Assembly: GCA_041920215.1 (NCBI GenBank)
Contig: JAYRSJ010000014.1
Coordinates: 42,167 to 106,166, forward strand
Length of the DNA stretch: 64,000 nt
Reading direction: 5' to 3'
Source of the DNA: JAYRSJ01 sp041920215
GTDB taxonomy: Bacteria; Pseudomonadota; Gammaproteobacteria; Burkholderiales; Burkholderiaceae_C
Under the pieces are notes generated by a model. It made no database searches and was not told where the DNA came from. It saw only the letters and a program-made list of their open reading frames with translations. The translations under genes were made by a program, and so were the position numbers. Position 1 is the first letter of the stretch. Each line of letters starts with the position of its first letter. Positions 1 to 9,238 of this stretch are shown here, in pieces.

Positions 1-914
1 TGCAATGGACCGGGATCACAGAGGCCTAGCCGTTGGAGCGCCAGGCAGGGCACGCGGAACGCATCCCAGCTCGGCGAGATGCTGCTCGGATTCTCGAAAT
101 ACGCTGAGAACAGAATAGGGCCCTGCAGTGCATAGTCGAAGAAGTTTCGGACAATCAGCTCGGCGATCTCCAGCAAAGCGCTGTCCTGCTCAATGCCGCC
201 TTTTCCGACCAGCACGGCGCCGGCACCAAAGATCAGCAAGAACATGGCGATCAGTCCGATCAGCGCCTTGGTGGAGAGTCGCTGACCCTGAATGAGCCGC
301 AGATACATGATGGCCAGGATGAGCTGCACCAGACTTGAGCGCCCGTTCGTCAGCAGATTGGTGATCAGCCATGGCAGGGCCAGCAGCAGTGTCACACCCA
401 TGCCGACGCGCCCCTGCATCACGCCCAAGGCGAAGACCGGTATCAGGATGAAGCCGAGCACCAGGTAGTTGCCGACCAGGGAGCCAACGGTGATTTCGTC
501 GTAGACGCTCTTGATGCGCAACTGGAAGGCGAACTGAAGAATGTCCTCCGCTCCGTCGGTGATTTCCTGCACTTCCACCCACCAAAGCGGCAGCAGCGCT
601 GCATGGATCAGCAGGGCAAAGAGGGTGAGGCGGCGGAAGTCCAGATCAAGGGCGTTGCCCTTCGGTGTGGCGCGAATCCGCCGCGCGAGTTGGCTGCCAC
701 CCAATGCGCTGAGCACAAACACCATGTTGCCCGCAAGAAACAGCAACAGGGCCGGCGCCTGAACCGGGAAATAGCCCATGGGCTGGGCGAGGCTGATGAG
801 CAGCAGCGTCGTACCCCACACGGCGGGAAACGTCGTTGCAGGGTGGGCGACGTCACCACGGATCCGCCAAACCGTGAATGCGAGCAGGAGCAGGATGGTG
901 CCGACGATTGCCAT
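1..914 (-). CDS. Wzy-like O-antigen/oligosaccharide repeat-unit polymerase, partial (3' end outside window)
   Basis: About 304 codons are open from an ATG at 914 to the left edge with no stop, so the C-terminus is missing. The product is strongly hydrophobic with many predicted membrane segments (for example residues 2-18, 30-47, 55-72, and several after 150) and a loop with NGRSS followed by LVQLILAIMYL, the style of Wzy polymerases that join lipid-linked repeat units in the inner membrane. It lies 31 bases downstream of the flippase stop on the same strand, in a Wzx/Wzz/Wza cluster, and that context is the main support for the function. No strong Shine-Dalgarno sequence precedes 914. Wzy proteins are poorly conserved, so WaaL-type ligase is an alternative. 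Confidence 0.6.
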   Translation of the reverse strand, partial: MAIVGTILLLLAFTVWRIRGDVAHPATTFPAVWGTTLLLISLAQPMGYFPVQAPALLLFLAGNMVFVLSALGGSQLARRIRATPKGNALDLDFRRLTLFALLIHAALLPLWWVEVQEITDGAEDILQFAFQLRIKSVYDEITVGSLVGNYLVLGFILIPVFALGVMQGRVGMGVTLLLALPWLITNLLTNGRSSLVQLILAIMYLRLIQGQRLSTKALIGLIAMFLLIFGAGAVLVGKGGIEQDSALLEIAELIVRNFFDYALQGPILFSAYFENPSSISPSWDAFRVPCLALQRLGLCDPGPL

Positions 915-945
915 TGCGGAGAGAGGAGTGGCGCAGGATTGTGCC

Positions 946-2397
946 TCAGTGCCGTTTGAGCACGAGGCGCCGGACGAGATCACGTGCACCGGCCGCATTG
1001 CAAGCCAGTGCCAGCGCAAGGACGCTCAGTGACCATGCCAGCAGGCTAGCTGCAGCGATGGCCGGCAGGGGCCAGTCAGCCGATGTTGTGCTGCCGCGGG
1101 CCGCTAGGCCCGCTACCGCGCCGCCTGCCGCCACCATCAGGGCCTTGGCCGCGCTGCCGCCCAGTGCCGGCATGTCCCAGTGGCGCCGGCCCCAGTAGTA
1201 GCTGATCGCTGCGCCCAGACCGAAGGAGGCCAGGGCGGACCATGCAGCAGCGCTCGCGCCATAGTGCGGCACGAACCCCAGATTGAGCAGCACGTTGGCA
1301 ATGGCCATGATCAGCGTGATCAGCAGCGTGTCGCGGGTGCGCTGATGCAGCTGGAACACCACGTCCAGCGCATAGGCCTTCAGGCCGGCCAAGGCGATGG
1401 CGCTGGCGATCACCGGCATCAGCCGGCTGGCCTCGCCGGCCAGCTCGGGATTTCGGATGATCCGCGCGAGGTCGGGTGCCATGGTGGCAAAGAAGCTGCT
1501 GGCGCAGGTTGCCACAAGCAGCATGGTTTGCGCATGGCGCTGCAGCAGCTCCTGGGTCTGGCTGGTCTGCTTTTGCTCATGCAAGCGCACCAGATGCGGG
1601 AAGGCGGCCAGGTAGAGCACATTCAGCAGCACGCCAATGGTCTGCTGGGTCAGGTCGTAGCCGGCGGCATAGCCGCCCACAGCCCGCGCGCCATGCCATA
1701 AGCCGATGAAGAAGCGATCGCTGAGGTCCAGCACCATCAGTGCCACGAAGCTCCCGGCTTGTGGCAGGCCGTAGCGGGTCAGGGTGCCAGCCACGCTCGA
1801 CGACCAAAGCAGGCCGCCGGCCGGCCTGCGAGTGCCGCTGAAGCAGCAGGCCAGCGTCGTCGCGGCAAGAACGGCCAGCCATAACAGCTGCTCGGCAGGC
1901 CAGGCTGCCTGCAGACCATGGATCAGCCAGGCGGCCAGCGCCAGGATGCCGACCGAGCGAATCAGCGTCATGCGTCCGTACTGAGCCGGTTGGGCGCGTG
2001 CGTTCGCGAACTGCAGCAGGATATTGAACAGGCCCATCATTGCCACCGCGCAACCCAGCAGAAGCGCCGTCATCCAGCTGTCCGCTGGCAGCAGTCCCAG
2101 CCGCCAGGCCGCCAGTGCCAGCAGCGGGATAAGCAGGCCGAGGCCCAGCCACAGCCGGGCGGTGGTGCCGATCAGCTCTGCGGGTGCCTGCTGGTGAGCG
2201 GCATAGAAGCGGTTGCTGGCCGTGGCCAGCCATTGAAAGCCGATCGCCGAGCCGGCGCCGATGACCGCCATGCCCAGCGCATAGCGCCCGTAGGCCTCGG
2301 GGTCCAGCCAGGTGGTGAGCAGTGCCAGCGTCACGAACGCGAGGATGCCGTTGAGCACCCGCACGCCCAGGTAGGCGGCGACCTCGCGTAGCTTCAT
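946..2397 (-). CDS. Wzx-like polysaccharide flippase (MATE/oligosaccharide flippase superfamily)
   Basis: A 483-residue multi-spanning membrane protein that begins MKLREVAAYLGVRVLNG and has about 12-14 hydrophobic segments, the length and topology of Wzx/RfbX flippases that move undecaprenyl-linked sugar units across the inner membrane. The sequence LDPEAYGRYALGMAV near residue 30 matches the N-terminal pattern of polysaccharide biosynthesis proteins. I chose the ATG at 2397, preceded by GAGG. The reading frame stays open to a TTG at 2478, which would add 27 poorly hydrophobic residues. It lies between the Wzz-like gene upstream and the polymerase downstream and is probably cotranscribed. Substrate unknown. 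Confidence 0.8.
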   Translation of the reverse strand: MKLREVAAYLGVRVLNGILAFVTLALLTTWLDPEAYGRYALGMAVIGAGSAIGFQWLATASNRFYAAHQQAPAELIGTTARLWLGLGLLIPLLALAAWRLGLLPADSWMTALLLGCAVAMMGLFNILLQFANARAQPAQYGRMTLIRSVGILALAAWLIHGLQAAWPAEQLLWLAVLAATTLACCFSGTRRPAGGLLWSSSVAGTLTRYGLPQAGSFVALMVLDLSDRFFIGLWHGARAVGGYAAGYDLTQQTIGVLLNVLYLAAFPHLVRLHEQKQTSQTQELLQRHAQTMLLVATCASSFFATMAPDLARIIRNPELAGEASRLMPVIASAIALAGLKAYALDVVFQLHQRTRDTLLITLIMAIANVLLNLGFVPHYGASAAAWSALASFGLGAAISYYWGRRHWDMPALGGSAAKALMVAAGGAVAGLAARGSTTSADWPLPAIAAASLLAWSLSVLALALACNAAGARDLVRRLVLKRH

Positions 2398-2478
2398 CGA
2401 CCTCGCGCTCGCTGGCTCAAGTCGCCGCGCGACGGCCCCGGTTTGCCAGTCGCCGCATTGCGGCGTGATCGCGCGCAA

Positions 2479-3585
2479 TCATGCCGCGCCGCGGCGTTGC
2501 CGACGCTCGCGCAGCACCAGAGCACAGCTGAAGGTGACAAAGGCGGCCAGCGTGCTAAGCAGCCCGACCACCGAGCGTTTGGGCCGGCTCTTGCGTTCCG
2601 GCGGCAGGGCCTGGTCAACCACCTGGAGCAAGCTGCCCTCGCGCGCTTCATCGAGCTTGGCGAGCTCGAACTGCTTGGTGTACATCTCGACCAGCGCCTC
2701 GTGGTAGCGGTAGTCGCGGTAGGCGCTGACATAGCTCGGTCCCTTGGGCGCCTCGGTCTGCACGAACTGTTGCAGCTGCTCGCGCAATGTCGCGACGACC
2801 GCGCGCTGCTGCTGCACCTCCTGGGTGCCCGGCATCAGCGCAGACTCCAGGCCGCGCAGCTTGGCCTCGGCCGCCAGCAGCGCGGTCTTGAGCCTGGCAT
2901 AGTTCTCGGCGGCCGCCTTGGGTTCGGACTTGAGCGTGGCCTCGGAAAAGCCAGAGGCGGCCAGTGCATCTTGCGACTGCGCTAGGTCAGCGCGTGCCTG
3001 TCGCAGCTGACGCTCGAAGAAGCCGCGCCTTTGCTGCGCTTCGCTGATGTCCAGCGTTGAGGACAGCTTTTGCACCTCTTCGATCAGGGCATTGGCCATC
3101 TCGGCTGCACGCTGCGGACTCTTGTCATCGACCTCGATGGCGATCATCCCGTCCTTCTTGCCGACGGAGACGCGCATATTCGAGATGAACTCCTTGCGTG
3201 CGTCGATCTTGAACTTCGAGTCGTAGAGCTCGACCAGCTTGAAGCGATCCACGATGCGGTCAAGCACGGTGGCGCTTTGCAGCAGCCCTACGTACTGGTC
3301 GGCCGAGTTGCGGCCGCCGCCGCCGCCGATCAGTGCGGACAAAGAACCCAGCGCGGCCATCGCGGCCATGCCTGGTTGCTGCTGAACCGGCGGAAGTACC
3401 TGGGTGCGGGCCGTGAACGTGGGTGGCACGATGAAGCTGATGCCCAGGCCGATGCAGCCGACCAGCACGGACGCCGCGCCGAGCTTGAGCCAGTGCGTCC
3501 TGACCGGCTGCAGCAGTTCGCCCCAGGAGATGGTTTCTGCAGCAGCAGGCATGGCAGAGACGTCAGATTGCGTTGTTGTTGTCAC
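2479..3585 (-). CDS. Wzz/GumC-family polysaccharide chain-length/co-polymerase protein
   Basis: A 368-residue polysaccharide co-polymerase. It has a cytoplasmic N-terminus of about 36 residues, a first membrane helix near 37-56, a large periplasmic Wzz domain with an Ala/Gln/Leu-rich coiled coil around 190-310, a Pro/Lys-rich stretch (PPERKSRPKRS) just before the second membrane helix near 338-358, and a short basic tail. There is no C-terminal tyrosine-kinase domain. Such proteins set the chain length and couple Wzy polymerisation to Wza export. The start is a GTG at 3585 with GGAG nine bases upstream; an in-frame ATG at 3552 is an alternative. It follows the outer-membrane export gene by 15 bases, so the two form an operon. 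Confidence 0.88.
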   Translation of the reverse strand: MTTTTQSDVSAMPAAAETISWGELLQPVRTHWLKLGAASVLVGCIGLGISFIVPPTFTARTQVLPPVQQQPGMAAMAALGSLSALIGGGGGRNSADQYVGLLQSATVLDRIVDRFKLVELYDSKFKIDARKEFISNMRVSVGKKDGMIAIEVDDKSPQRAAEMANALIEEVQKLSSTLDISEAQQRRGFFERQLRQARADLAQSQDALAASGFSEATLKSEPKAAAENYARLKTALLAAEAKLRGLESALMPGTQEVQQQRAVVATLREQLQQFVQTEAPKGPSYVSAYRDYRYHEALVEMYTKQFELAKLDEAREGSLLQVVDQALPPERKSRPKRSVVGLLSTLAAFVTFSCALVLRERRQRRGAA

Positions 3586-3600
3586 AGCAGCTGGCTCCTA

Positions 3601-5586
3601 TCAGTTCAGGGACTTCAGGGCCGCAACGCCCAGGCCGAACTGCGACAGGATCTGTGTCCACTCCTTGGCCGACTGGACAAAGGTGGACTTGTTGAGCTCC
3701 TCCGGCACGAACACCGTGTCGCCCGGCAGAGCGGCCACGTTCAGGCTGCTGCTCACGCTGAACCAGCCGCTATTGCTCTGACGCGCGCTGACCACGCTGC
3801 CATTGGCGCGCAGCACGAAGAGGCTGCCGGTATCGGCGCCGCGCGTCGGGCCACCGGCCAGTTGCAGCATGTCGCTGATCGTGCTGCCTTCCTGCACCAG
3901 AAAGCTGCCGCTGTTGAAGACGCTGCCGAACACACCGACGGTATTGGGACGTGCAGGGATGTGCAGCTGATCGCCGTCCTCCAGCGCGAGAGTGGGCAGA
4001 TCGCGGGCGCTGGCGCGGGCGTCCAGCTGCAGCACGATGCGGCCGGTCGGACGGACGGCGCGCAGGCGCGCGATCAGCCGGTCGCTGGCGCTGGCACGGC
4101 CGGCCTGCGCCGCCGCTTCGTCGGCGGTCAGGGCCCGCTGGGTCGTGGTGGCTTTGGCGAACTCGGTTTCCAGATCGCGCAGCGCCCGCTCGTAGTTTTC
4201 CTGCTGGATGCGACGCACGCTCTCGCGGTTGAACTCGGTGCCGAAGATATAGGCCTGCGGCGTCAGACCACCGGCGGCGTTGATGACGTCGGCCAGGGTG
4301 CTCTGGGGCGGCATGATGTACTCACCAGGCTTGGCCACCTCACCCTGAACCATCACGCGCTTGTGCTGTCGGTGCTGCGGCAGCAGGGCAATGACCGAGC
4401 TGAAGACGCGCAGCAGGTCGCCGTCGCTCATCTCGTGCCTCGCGTCCTGAGGCAGGGCCAGCTGGACGATGCGGCTGCCGCTGCGGTCGGCGAGGCGTTC
4501 GATGCTGAGGCGGCTACGATCTGCGACGGCACTCAAGCCGCCGGCATAGTTCAGTGCATCAGCGGCGGTTTCGCGCTCGCGCAGCTCGATCACCGCGGGG
4601 CGGTTCACACTGCCCAGCACGCCGACTTGCGGCCCGATCGGGTGCACATGCACCACGTCGCCGGCCTGCAGCGGCAGGTCGGACGATTTGTCGCCCTTCA
4701 CGAGCAGGTCGTACAGATCCAGCGTCGCCAGGGTCTTGCCGCCGCGGCGCAGATCGATCCTGCGGAAGCTTCCGGCTGCCGAGGGGCCGCCGGCCTGCAC
4801 CAGCGCACCGACCATGGTCGACAGGCTGGACACCGTGTAGGAGCCCGGCTTGCTCGTGAAGCCGGTGACATAAACCCGTATCGCACGCAGCTTGCCGAGG
4901 CTGGCGCTGAGCTGGAAGTTGCGGAACACCTGAGCGACCCGCTTGTGCAGGGTTTCGTTCAGATCGGCATAGCGGGTGCCTGCGACCATGACCGGGCCGA
5001 CGCGCGGGATCGTGATGCGGCCGCCGCGATCGACGACCAGGCGCAGGTCGCCGTCGACCGATCCCCAGAGTGTCAGCTGAAGCTCGTCGCCGATGCCTAT
5101 CAGGTAGTCGCTTGGCACCTGACGCACACTGTCCTGCTCGGTGCCGGCGGCAAGGTTTTCGCGCATCAGCTGCACGCCCATACGGCGCACGACCTTCTGT
5201 GCCTGCTGGCTCACAAAGGTCTCGAACTCGCTCAGCGGCTCCAGCAGGCCGGCCTGGACAGCATTCTGGTAGTCGCTCAGGTTCTCGGTGTGCCGGTCTA
5301 ACCTAGCTGCAGTCTTCGCTCCAGTCTCCCGATCTTGCGCTCGGGGGACCGCCAGCAATTGCATGGGCTCGTCTTTGTTTCCCCCATTCGGTGGGGTCAG
5401 TCGTAGCGGGCCGCTGCTTTGTGAAGCGGCGTTAGTCTCCGGCGGGACCACGCCTTGCGCCAGTGCCGCCGGCAGCCATGCCGCCAGCAGCAGGCTGCCG
5501 AGGAGTGCGCCTACCCGGCTGCGCAGGCGGAGACGGGCCGGGGCCCGCAGACATGGCGTGGGGTGGCTGTTTGGGATGCTGCGCAT
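3601..5586 (-). CDS. Polysaccharide export protein with SLBB domains (Wza/GumB-like)
   Basis: A 661-residue secreted protein. The signal peptide is about 1-43 (hydrophobic core GSLLLAAWLPAALA). A polysaccharide-export domain (residues about 158-240) starts YLIGIGDELQLTLWG. At least four SLBB-type beta-grasp units follow, near 236-280, 321-370, 408-450 and 560-600. Proteins of this type form the outer-membrane or periplasmic channel for capsule and exopolysaccharide, working with the adjacent Wzz-like protein. The predicted cleavage region is ALAQG with no cysteine, so unlike classical Wza it does not look like a lipoprotein. It is longer than E. coli Wza (about 380 residues) because of the extra SLBB units and N-terminal segment. 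Confidence 0.9.
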   Translation of the reverse strand: MRSIPNSHPTPCLRAPARLRLRSRVGALLGSLLLAAWLPAALAQGVVPPETNAASQSSGPLRLTPPNGGNKDEPMQLLAVPRAQDRETGAKTAARLDRHTENLSDYQNAVQAGLLEPLSEFETFVSQQAQKVVRRMGVQLMRENLAAGTEQDSVRQVPSDYLIGIGDELQLTLWGSVDGDLRLVVDRGGRITIPRVGPVMVAGTRYADLNETLHKRVAQVFRNFQLSASLGKLRAIRVYVTGFTSKPGSYTVSSLSTMVGALVQAGGPSAAGSFRRIDLRRGGKTLATLDLYDLLVKGDKSSDLPLQAGDVVHVHPIGPQVGVLGSVNRPAVIELRERETAADALNYAGGLSAVADRSRLSIERLADRSGSRIVQLALPQDARHEMSDGDLLRVFSSVIALLPQHRQHKRVMVQGEVAKPGEYIMPPQSTLADVINAAGGLTPQAYIFGTEFNRESVRRIQQENYERALRDLETEFAKATTTQRALTADEAAAQAGRASASDRLIARLRAVRPTGRIVLQLDARASARDLPTLALEDGDQLHIPARPNTVGVFGSVFNSGSFLVQEGSTISDMLQLAGGPTRGADTGSLFVLRANGSVVSARQSNSGWFSVSSSLNVAALPGDTVFVPEELNKSTFVQSAKEWTQILSQFGLGVAALKSLN

Positions 5587-5752
5587 AAATTGAGTGAGGC
5601 GAAACGGTGATCAAGCCGGCAAGTGCGGCTGGATGGACGCGCTGAAGTCGAGCGGCGGCCGATTCTATAGGCATGGGTGCGGGGGGGCAGAGTGAACGTC
5701 GCCGCCGAGGGGACAGCTATCGCGATCATGCGCATCGCTACACTTGCCCACC

Positions 5753-6862
5753 ATGGTGTATCTGTTCCTCCCCTTTGCGGTGGCCGCCCTGGTGACCCTG
5801 TACGTGCTGCGCTCGTCGCGGCACCACGGCCATCTGTCGGCTGATCACGATCTGTCGGGCCCGCAGAAATTTCATGCGCGGCCGGTGCCGCGCATCGGGG
5901 GCATAGGCATTTTCGCGGGCGTCTGCGTGGCAGCCCTTTATCTGGGCTGGCAGCAGCACGCCCATGCGCGCTTCGGCGCTCTGCTGTTGCTATGCAGCCT
6001 GCCGGCCTTTGCCGCCGGGCTGATCGAGGATTTCACAAAGCGGGTGTCGCCCGGCAAGCGCCTGCTCGCGACCGCGGTGTCGGCCGCTCTGGGGATCTGG
6101 CTGCTCGGTGCCTTGATCACCCGCACCGATGTCCCGGGCCTGGACTGGGCGGTGGCGACGACGGCGGGCGCGATGCTGGCCACCGTGTTCGCGGTGTCGG
6201 GGGTGGCGAATTCGGTCAACATCATCGACGGCTTCAACGGGCTGTCGTCGATGTGTGCCAGCCTGATGCTGTTGTCGCTGGCCTATGTGGCCTACCTGGT
6301 CGGCGATACCGAGCTGGCACTCTGGGCCCTGATCGGTGTCGGTGCCGTGCTGGGCTTCTTTGTCTGGAACTTTCCTGCGGGCATGATTTTTCTGGGCGAC
6401 GGGGGCGCCTACTTCGTGGGCTTCTATCTGGCCGAACTGGGGGTGTTGCTGATCGCGCGCAACCCCGAGGTCTCGCCCTTGTTCGCGCTCACCGTGTGCA
6501 TCTACCCGGTGTTCGAGACGGTGTTCTCCATCTACCGGCGTAAGGTGATCCGGAGCGCTCCGCCGGGCGAGCCCGATGGCATTCATCTGCATTCCCTGAT
6601 CTACCGCCGCCTGGTTCGTTGGGCGGTGGGGGCGCGCGACGCCCGCGAGCTGACCCGGCGCAACTCCATGACGGCGCCCTATTTGTGGATGCTCTGCATC
6701 ACCTCGCTGGTGCCTGCGCTGCTGTTCTGGGACTCCACTCCCCTGCTGGCGGGCTGCATGCTGCTGTTCGCGGTCGGCTATATCGGTCTGTACTGGCGCA
6801 TCGTGCGCTTCCGCACCCCATCCTGGCTGGTCTTCCGCGGACGTGATGGGGTGGCGCGATGA
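5753..6862 (+). CDS. Undecaprenyl-phosphate sugar-1-phosphate transferase (MraY/WecA family, GT4)
   Basis: A 369-residue multi-pass membrane enzyme that transfers a sugar-1-phosphate from UDP-sugar to undecaprenyl phosphate, the first step of O-antigen or exopolysaccharide repeat assembly. Family motifs are KFHARPVPRIGG near residue 41, the acidic pair in GLIEDFTKR, SVNIIDGFNGLSS (the NxxDGxNGL signature), FLGDGGAYFVGF, and the HLH in DGIHLHSLIYRR. The last fits WecA-type rather than MraY-type enzymes. The ATG at 5753 is preferred to an upstream TTG at 5744; neither has a strong ribosome site. It is divergent from the export operon with a shared 165-base promoter region. Confidence 0.9.
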   Translation: MVYLFLPFAVAALVTLYVLRSSRHHGHLSADHDLSGPQKFHARPVPRIGGIGIFAGVCVAALYLGWQQHAHARFGALLLLCSLPAFAAGLIEDFTKRVSPGKRLLATAVSAALGIWLLGALITRTDVPGLDWAVATTAGAMLATVFAVSGVANSVNIIDGFNGLSSMCASLMLLSLAYVAYLVGDTELALWALIGVGAVLGFFVWNFPAGMIFLGDGGAYFVGFYLAELGVLLIARNPEVSPLFALTVCIYPVFETVFSIYRRKVIRSAPPGEPDGIHLHSLIYRRLVRWAVGARDARELTRRNSMTAPYLWMLCITSLVPALLFWDSTPLLAGCMLLFAVGYIGLYWRIVRFRTPSWLVFRGRDGVAR

Positions 6863-6896
6863 CGGCGGCTGGGCCGCTTGGGAGGCCTGTTCAGGC

Positions 6897-8438
6897 ATGA
6901 ACGATAATCTAGCCATGACTGAAACCAACGCGGCGCCTCCTGCCCGCTTCGATACCCTTCCCCTGGATGCCAAACTGCTGCGTGCCGTGGCCGATTCCGG
7001 CTACGCGACGATGACGCCCATTCAGGCCAAGGCGATTCCCATCGTGCTGGAGGGGCGAGATGTGATGGGTGCCGCCCAGACTGGGACTGGCAAGACGGCT
7101 GCCTTCTCTATTCCCCTGCTGCAGCGCATGCTCAAGCACGAGAATGCCAGCGCCTCGCCAGCGCGCCATCCGGTGCGTGCGCTGGTGCTGGCTCCGACGC
7201 GCGAGCTGGCCGATCAGGTGGCCAACAACGTCAAGGCCTATTCCAAGCACACCAGTCTGCGGGTGGCCTGCGTGTTCGGTGGCATCGACATGAAGCCCCA
7301 GACCCTGCAGCTCAAGGGTGGGGTCGAGGTGCTGATCGCGACGCCGGGCCGACTGCTGGACCATATCGAGGCCAAGAACTGCGTGCTCAACCAGGTTGAG
7401 TATGTGGTGCTCGATGAGGCCGACCGCATGCTGGACATCGGCTTTCTGCCCGACCTGCAGCGCATCCTCAGCTTCCTGCCCAAGCAGCGCCAGACCCTGC
7501 TGTTCTCGGCCACCTTCTCGCCGGAGATCAAGCGCCTGGCCGAAAGCTATCTGCAGCAGCCGGTGCTGGTGGAGGTGGCGCGGCCCAATGCCACCGCTTC
7601 GACGGTCGAGCAGCGCTTCTACAGCGTGGAGGATGAGGACAAGCGGCGCACCATCCTGCATCTGCTGAAGGAACGTGCGCTGCGCCAGGCGATTGTCTTC
7701 GTCAACTCCAAGCTGGGCTGCGCCCGCCTCGCGCGCTCCTTCGAGCGTGACGGCCTGCGCACCAATGCCTTGCATGGCGACAAGTCGCAGGACGAGCGAC
7801 TCAAGGCCCTGGATGCCTTCAAGCGCGGCGAGGTCGATGTGCTGGTCTGCACCGATGTGGCGGCGCGCGGCCTGGACATCGCTGATCTGCCCGCGGTCTT
7901 CAACTTCGACGTGCCCTTCAATGCCGAGGACTATGTGCACCGCATTGGCCGGACCGGCCGTGCCGGCGCGTCCGGCCTGGCGGTCACCTTGGTGGCGCGC
8001 TCGGACGCGCGCCTGATCGGCGACATCGAGAAGCTTATCAAGCGCAAGATCGATCTGGAGGCCATCGAGCTGGATGAGGAACGCCCGCGTCGCCCGCGCC
8101 GCAGCGAGTCCGAATCCGGCGAGGGCCCGCGCGCGGCGCGTGAGCCCTACCGCGAGCCGCGCCGTGCCGCGCCGGCCGATGATGCGGCCGCCGAGCCGGT
8201 GCGCCGTGCGCCGCGTCCGGGGGCCTCGCGCGACCCCTTCTTTGACAAGCCCTATGAAGCCCGCGCCAGTGCCGAGCCACCGGCCTGGGAGAAGGCGCCG
8301 GCTGCGGCCAGCCCTGTCAGCAAGGGGCTGTCGGCCTACATCAAGCCCAAGAAAAAGGTCGCTGCCCTCTTTGGTGCCAAGTCTGCACCGACTCCCGAGG
8401 CGGCGGCCACCGACGCGGCGCGCGAAGCCGAGGGCTGA
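6897..8438 (+). CDS. rhlE: DEAD-box ATP-dependent RNA helicase, RhlE type
   Basis: A 513-residue helicase with all the hallmark motifs. The Q-motif region is RFDTLPLDAKLLRAV...TPIQ (17-43), motif I AQTGTGKT (60-67), motif Ia APTREL, motif II DEAD, motif III SAT, motif V ARGLDIA and motif VI HRIGRTGRAG. After about residue 385 comes a long Arg/Pro/Ala-rich basic tail, typical of RhlE proteins and used for RNA contact. Likely roles are ribosome assembly and RNA decay with RNase E, also in this window. The start at 6897 has GGAGG 11 bases upstream; an ATG at 6915 (MTETN) is the alternative. The preceding gene ends at 6862. Confidence 0.93.
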   Translation: MNDNLAMTETNAAPPARFDTLPLDAKLLRAVADSGYATMTPIQAKAIPIVLEGRDVMGAAQTGTGKTAAFSIPLLQRMLKHENASASPARHPVRALVLAPTRELADQVANNVKAYSKHTSLRVACVFGGIDMKPQTLQLKGGVEVLIATPGRLLDHIEAKNCVLNQVEYVVLDEADRMLDIGFLPDLQRILSFLPKQRQTLLFSATFSPEIKRLAESYLQQPVLVEVARPNATASTVEQRFYSVEDEDKRRTILHLLKERALRQAIVFVNSKLGCARLARSFERDGLRTNALHGDKSQDERLKALDAFKRGEVDVLVCTDVAARGLDIADLPAVFNFDVPFNAEDYVHRIGRTGRAGASGLAVTLVARSDARLIGDIEKLIKRKIDLEAIELDEERPRRPRRSESESGEGPRAAREPYREPRRAAPADDAAAEPVRRAPRPGASRDPFFDKPYEARASAEPPAWEKAPAAASPVSKGLSAYIKPKKKVAALFGAKSAPTPEAAATDAAREAEG

Positions 8439-8470
8439 AAGGGCGCTGCCCTCAGTCCTTTGCGGCTGGC

Positions 8471-9238
8471 TCAGCCGCCCAGCAGTGCAAACACCGCGGG
8501 TAGCTTGTCCGATAGTGCCTGAGGTTTGGCGCGCCATTGCGCCACGGTGCAGCTGCGGGTCCATCCCTCGGGCAGGCTGAGACCGCAGCTCACCGACAAG
8601 CGGGTCTGCGGGCGCAGCTGGGCCAGCAGGGCTTGCAGCAGGGCGCTGTTGCGGTAGGGCGTCTCAATCATCAGCTGGGTCTGCTGCTGGCGCTGCGACA
8701 GGGCCTCCAACTCGCGGATACGCGCATTGCGCGCGTTGGCCTCGACCGGCAGATAGCCGACGAAGGCAAAGCTCTGGCCATTCAGGCCGCTGGCCGCCAG
8801 GGCCATCAGCAACGAGCTGGGGCCGCTCAGCGGCAGGACTGCAAAACCCTCGCGGTGCGCGGCTGCCACCAGGCGCGCGCCTGGGTCGGCAATGGCCGGC
8901 AATCCGGCTTCGGAGATCAGGCCCAGATCATGTCCGGCACGCAGCGGCGCCAGCAGAGCCTGCCATTGGGCTTCGTCATTCAGCTGGGCGACGGGCTGTC
9001 CCTTGGGCGGCCTCGGCAGCTCCATGATCTGCACCGACTGAAGTGTGTGATTTAGGGGTTGGAGCGCATCGACGCGCTTCAGAAAGGCGCGCGTGGTCTT
9101 GGCGTTTTCGGCCGCCCAGTGCTGCAGGCGGGCCGAGACTGCGATCACCTGCTGCGCAAGCACATCGCTGAGCGGCACTTCGTTGCCCGGTACGCCGAAG
9201 TCCAGGGTATTGGGCACGAGGTAGAGGCGAGCGCTCAT
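8471..9238 (-). CDS. SAM-dependent methyltransferase, tetrapyrrole-methylase (RsmI-like) family
   Basis: A 255-residue protein starting MSARLYLVPNTLDFG. The GLISEAGLPAIADPGARLVAAAH segment and the PLSGPSSLLMALAASGLNGQSFAFVGYLP segment are the conserved phosphate/SAM-binding loops of the tetrapyrrole methylase fold, shared with the 16S rRNA 2'-O-methyltransferase RsmI. The N-terminus differs from RsmI (YLVPNTLDFG instead of a YVVATPIGNL-like start), so it belongs to the RsmI-like paralogue group of Burkholderiales with unassigned substrate. The ATG at 9238 overlaps the upstream maf-like stop by four bases (ATGA), which implies translational coupling. Confidence 0.85.
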   Translation of the reverse strand: MSARLYLVPNTLDFGVPGNEVPLSDVLAQQVIAVSARLQHWAAENAKTTRAFLKRVDALQPLNHTLQSVQIMELPRPPKGQPVAQLNDEAQWQALLAPLRAGHDLGLISEAGLPAIADPGARLVAAAHREGFAVLPLSGPSSLLMALAASGLNGQSFAFVGYLPVEANARNARIRELEALSQRQQQTQLMIETPYRNSALLQALLAQLRPQTRLSVSCGLSLPEGWTRSCTVAQWRAKPQALSDKLPAVFALLGG

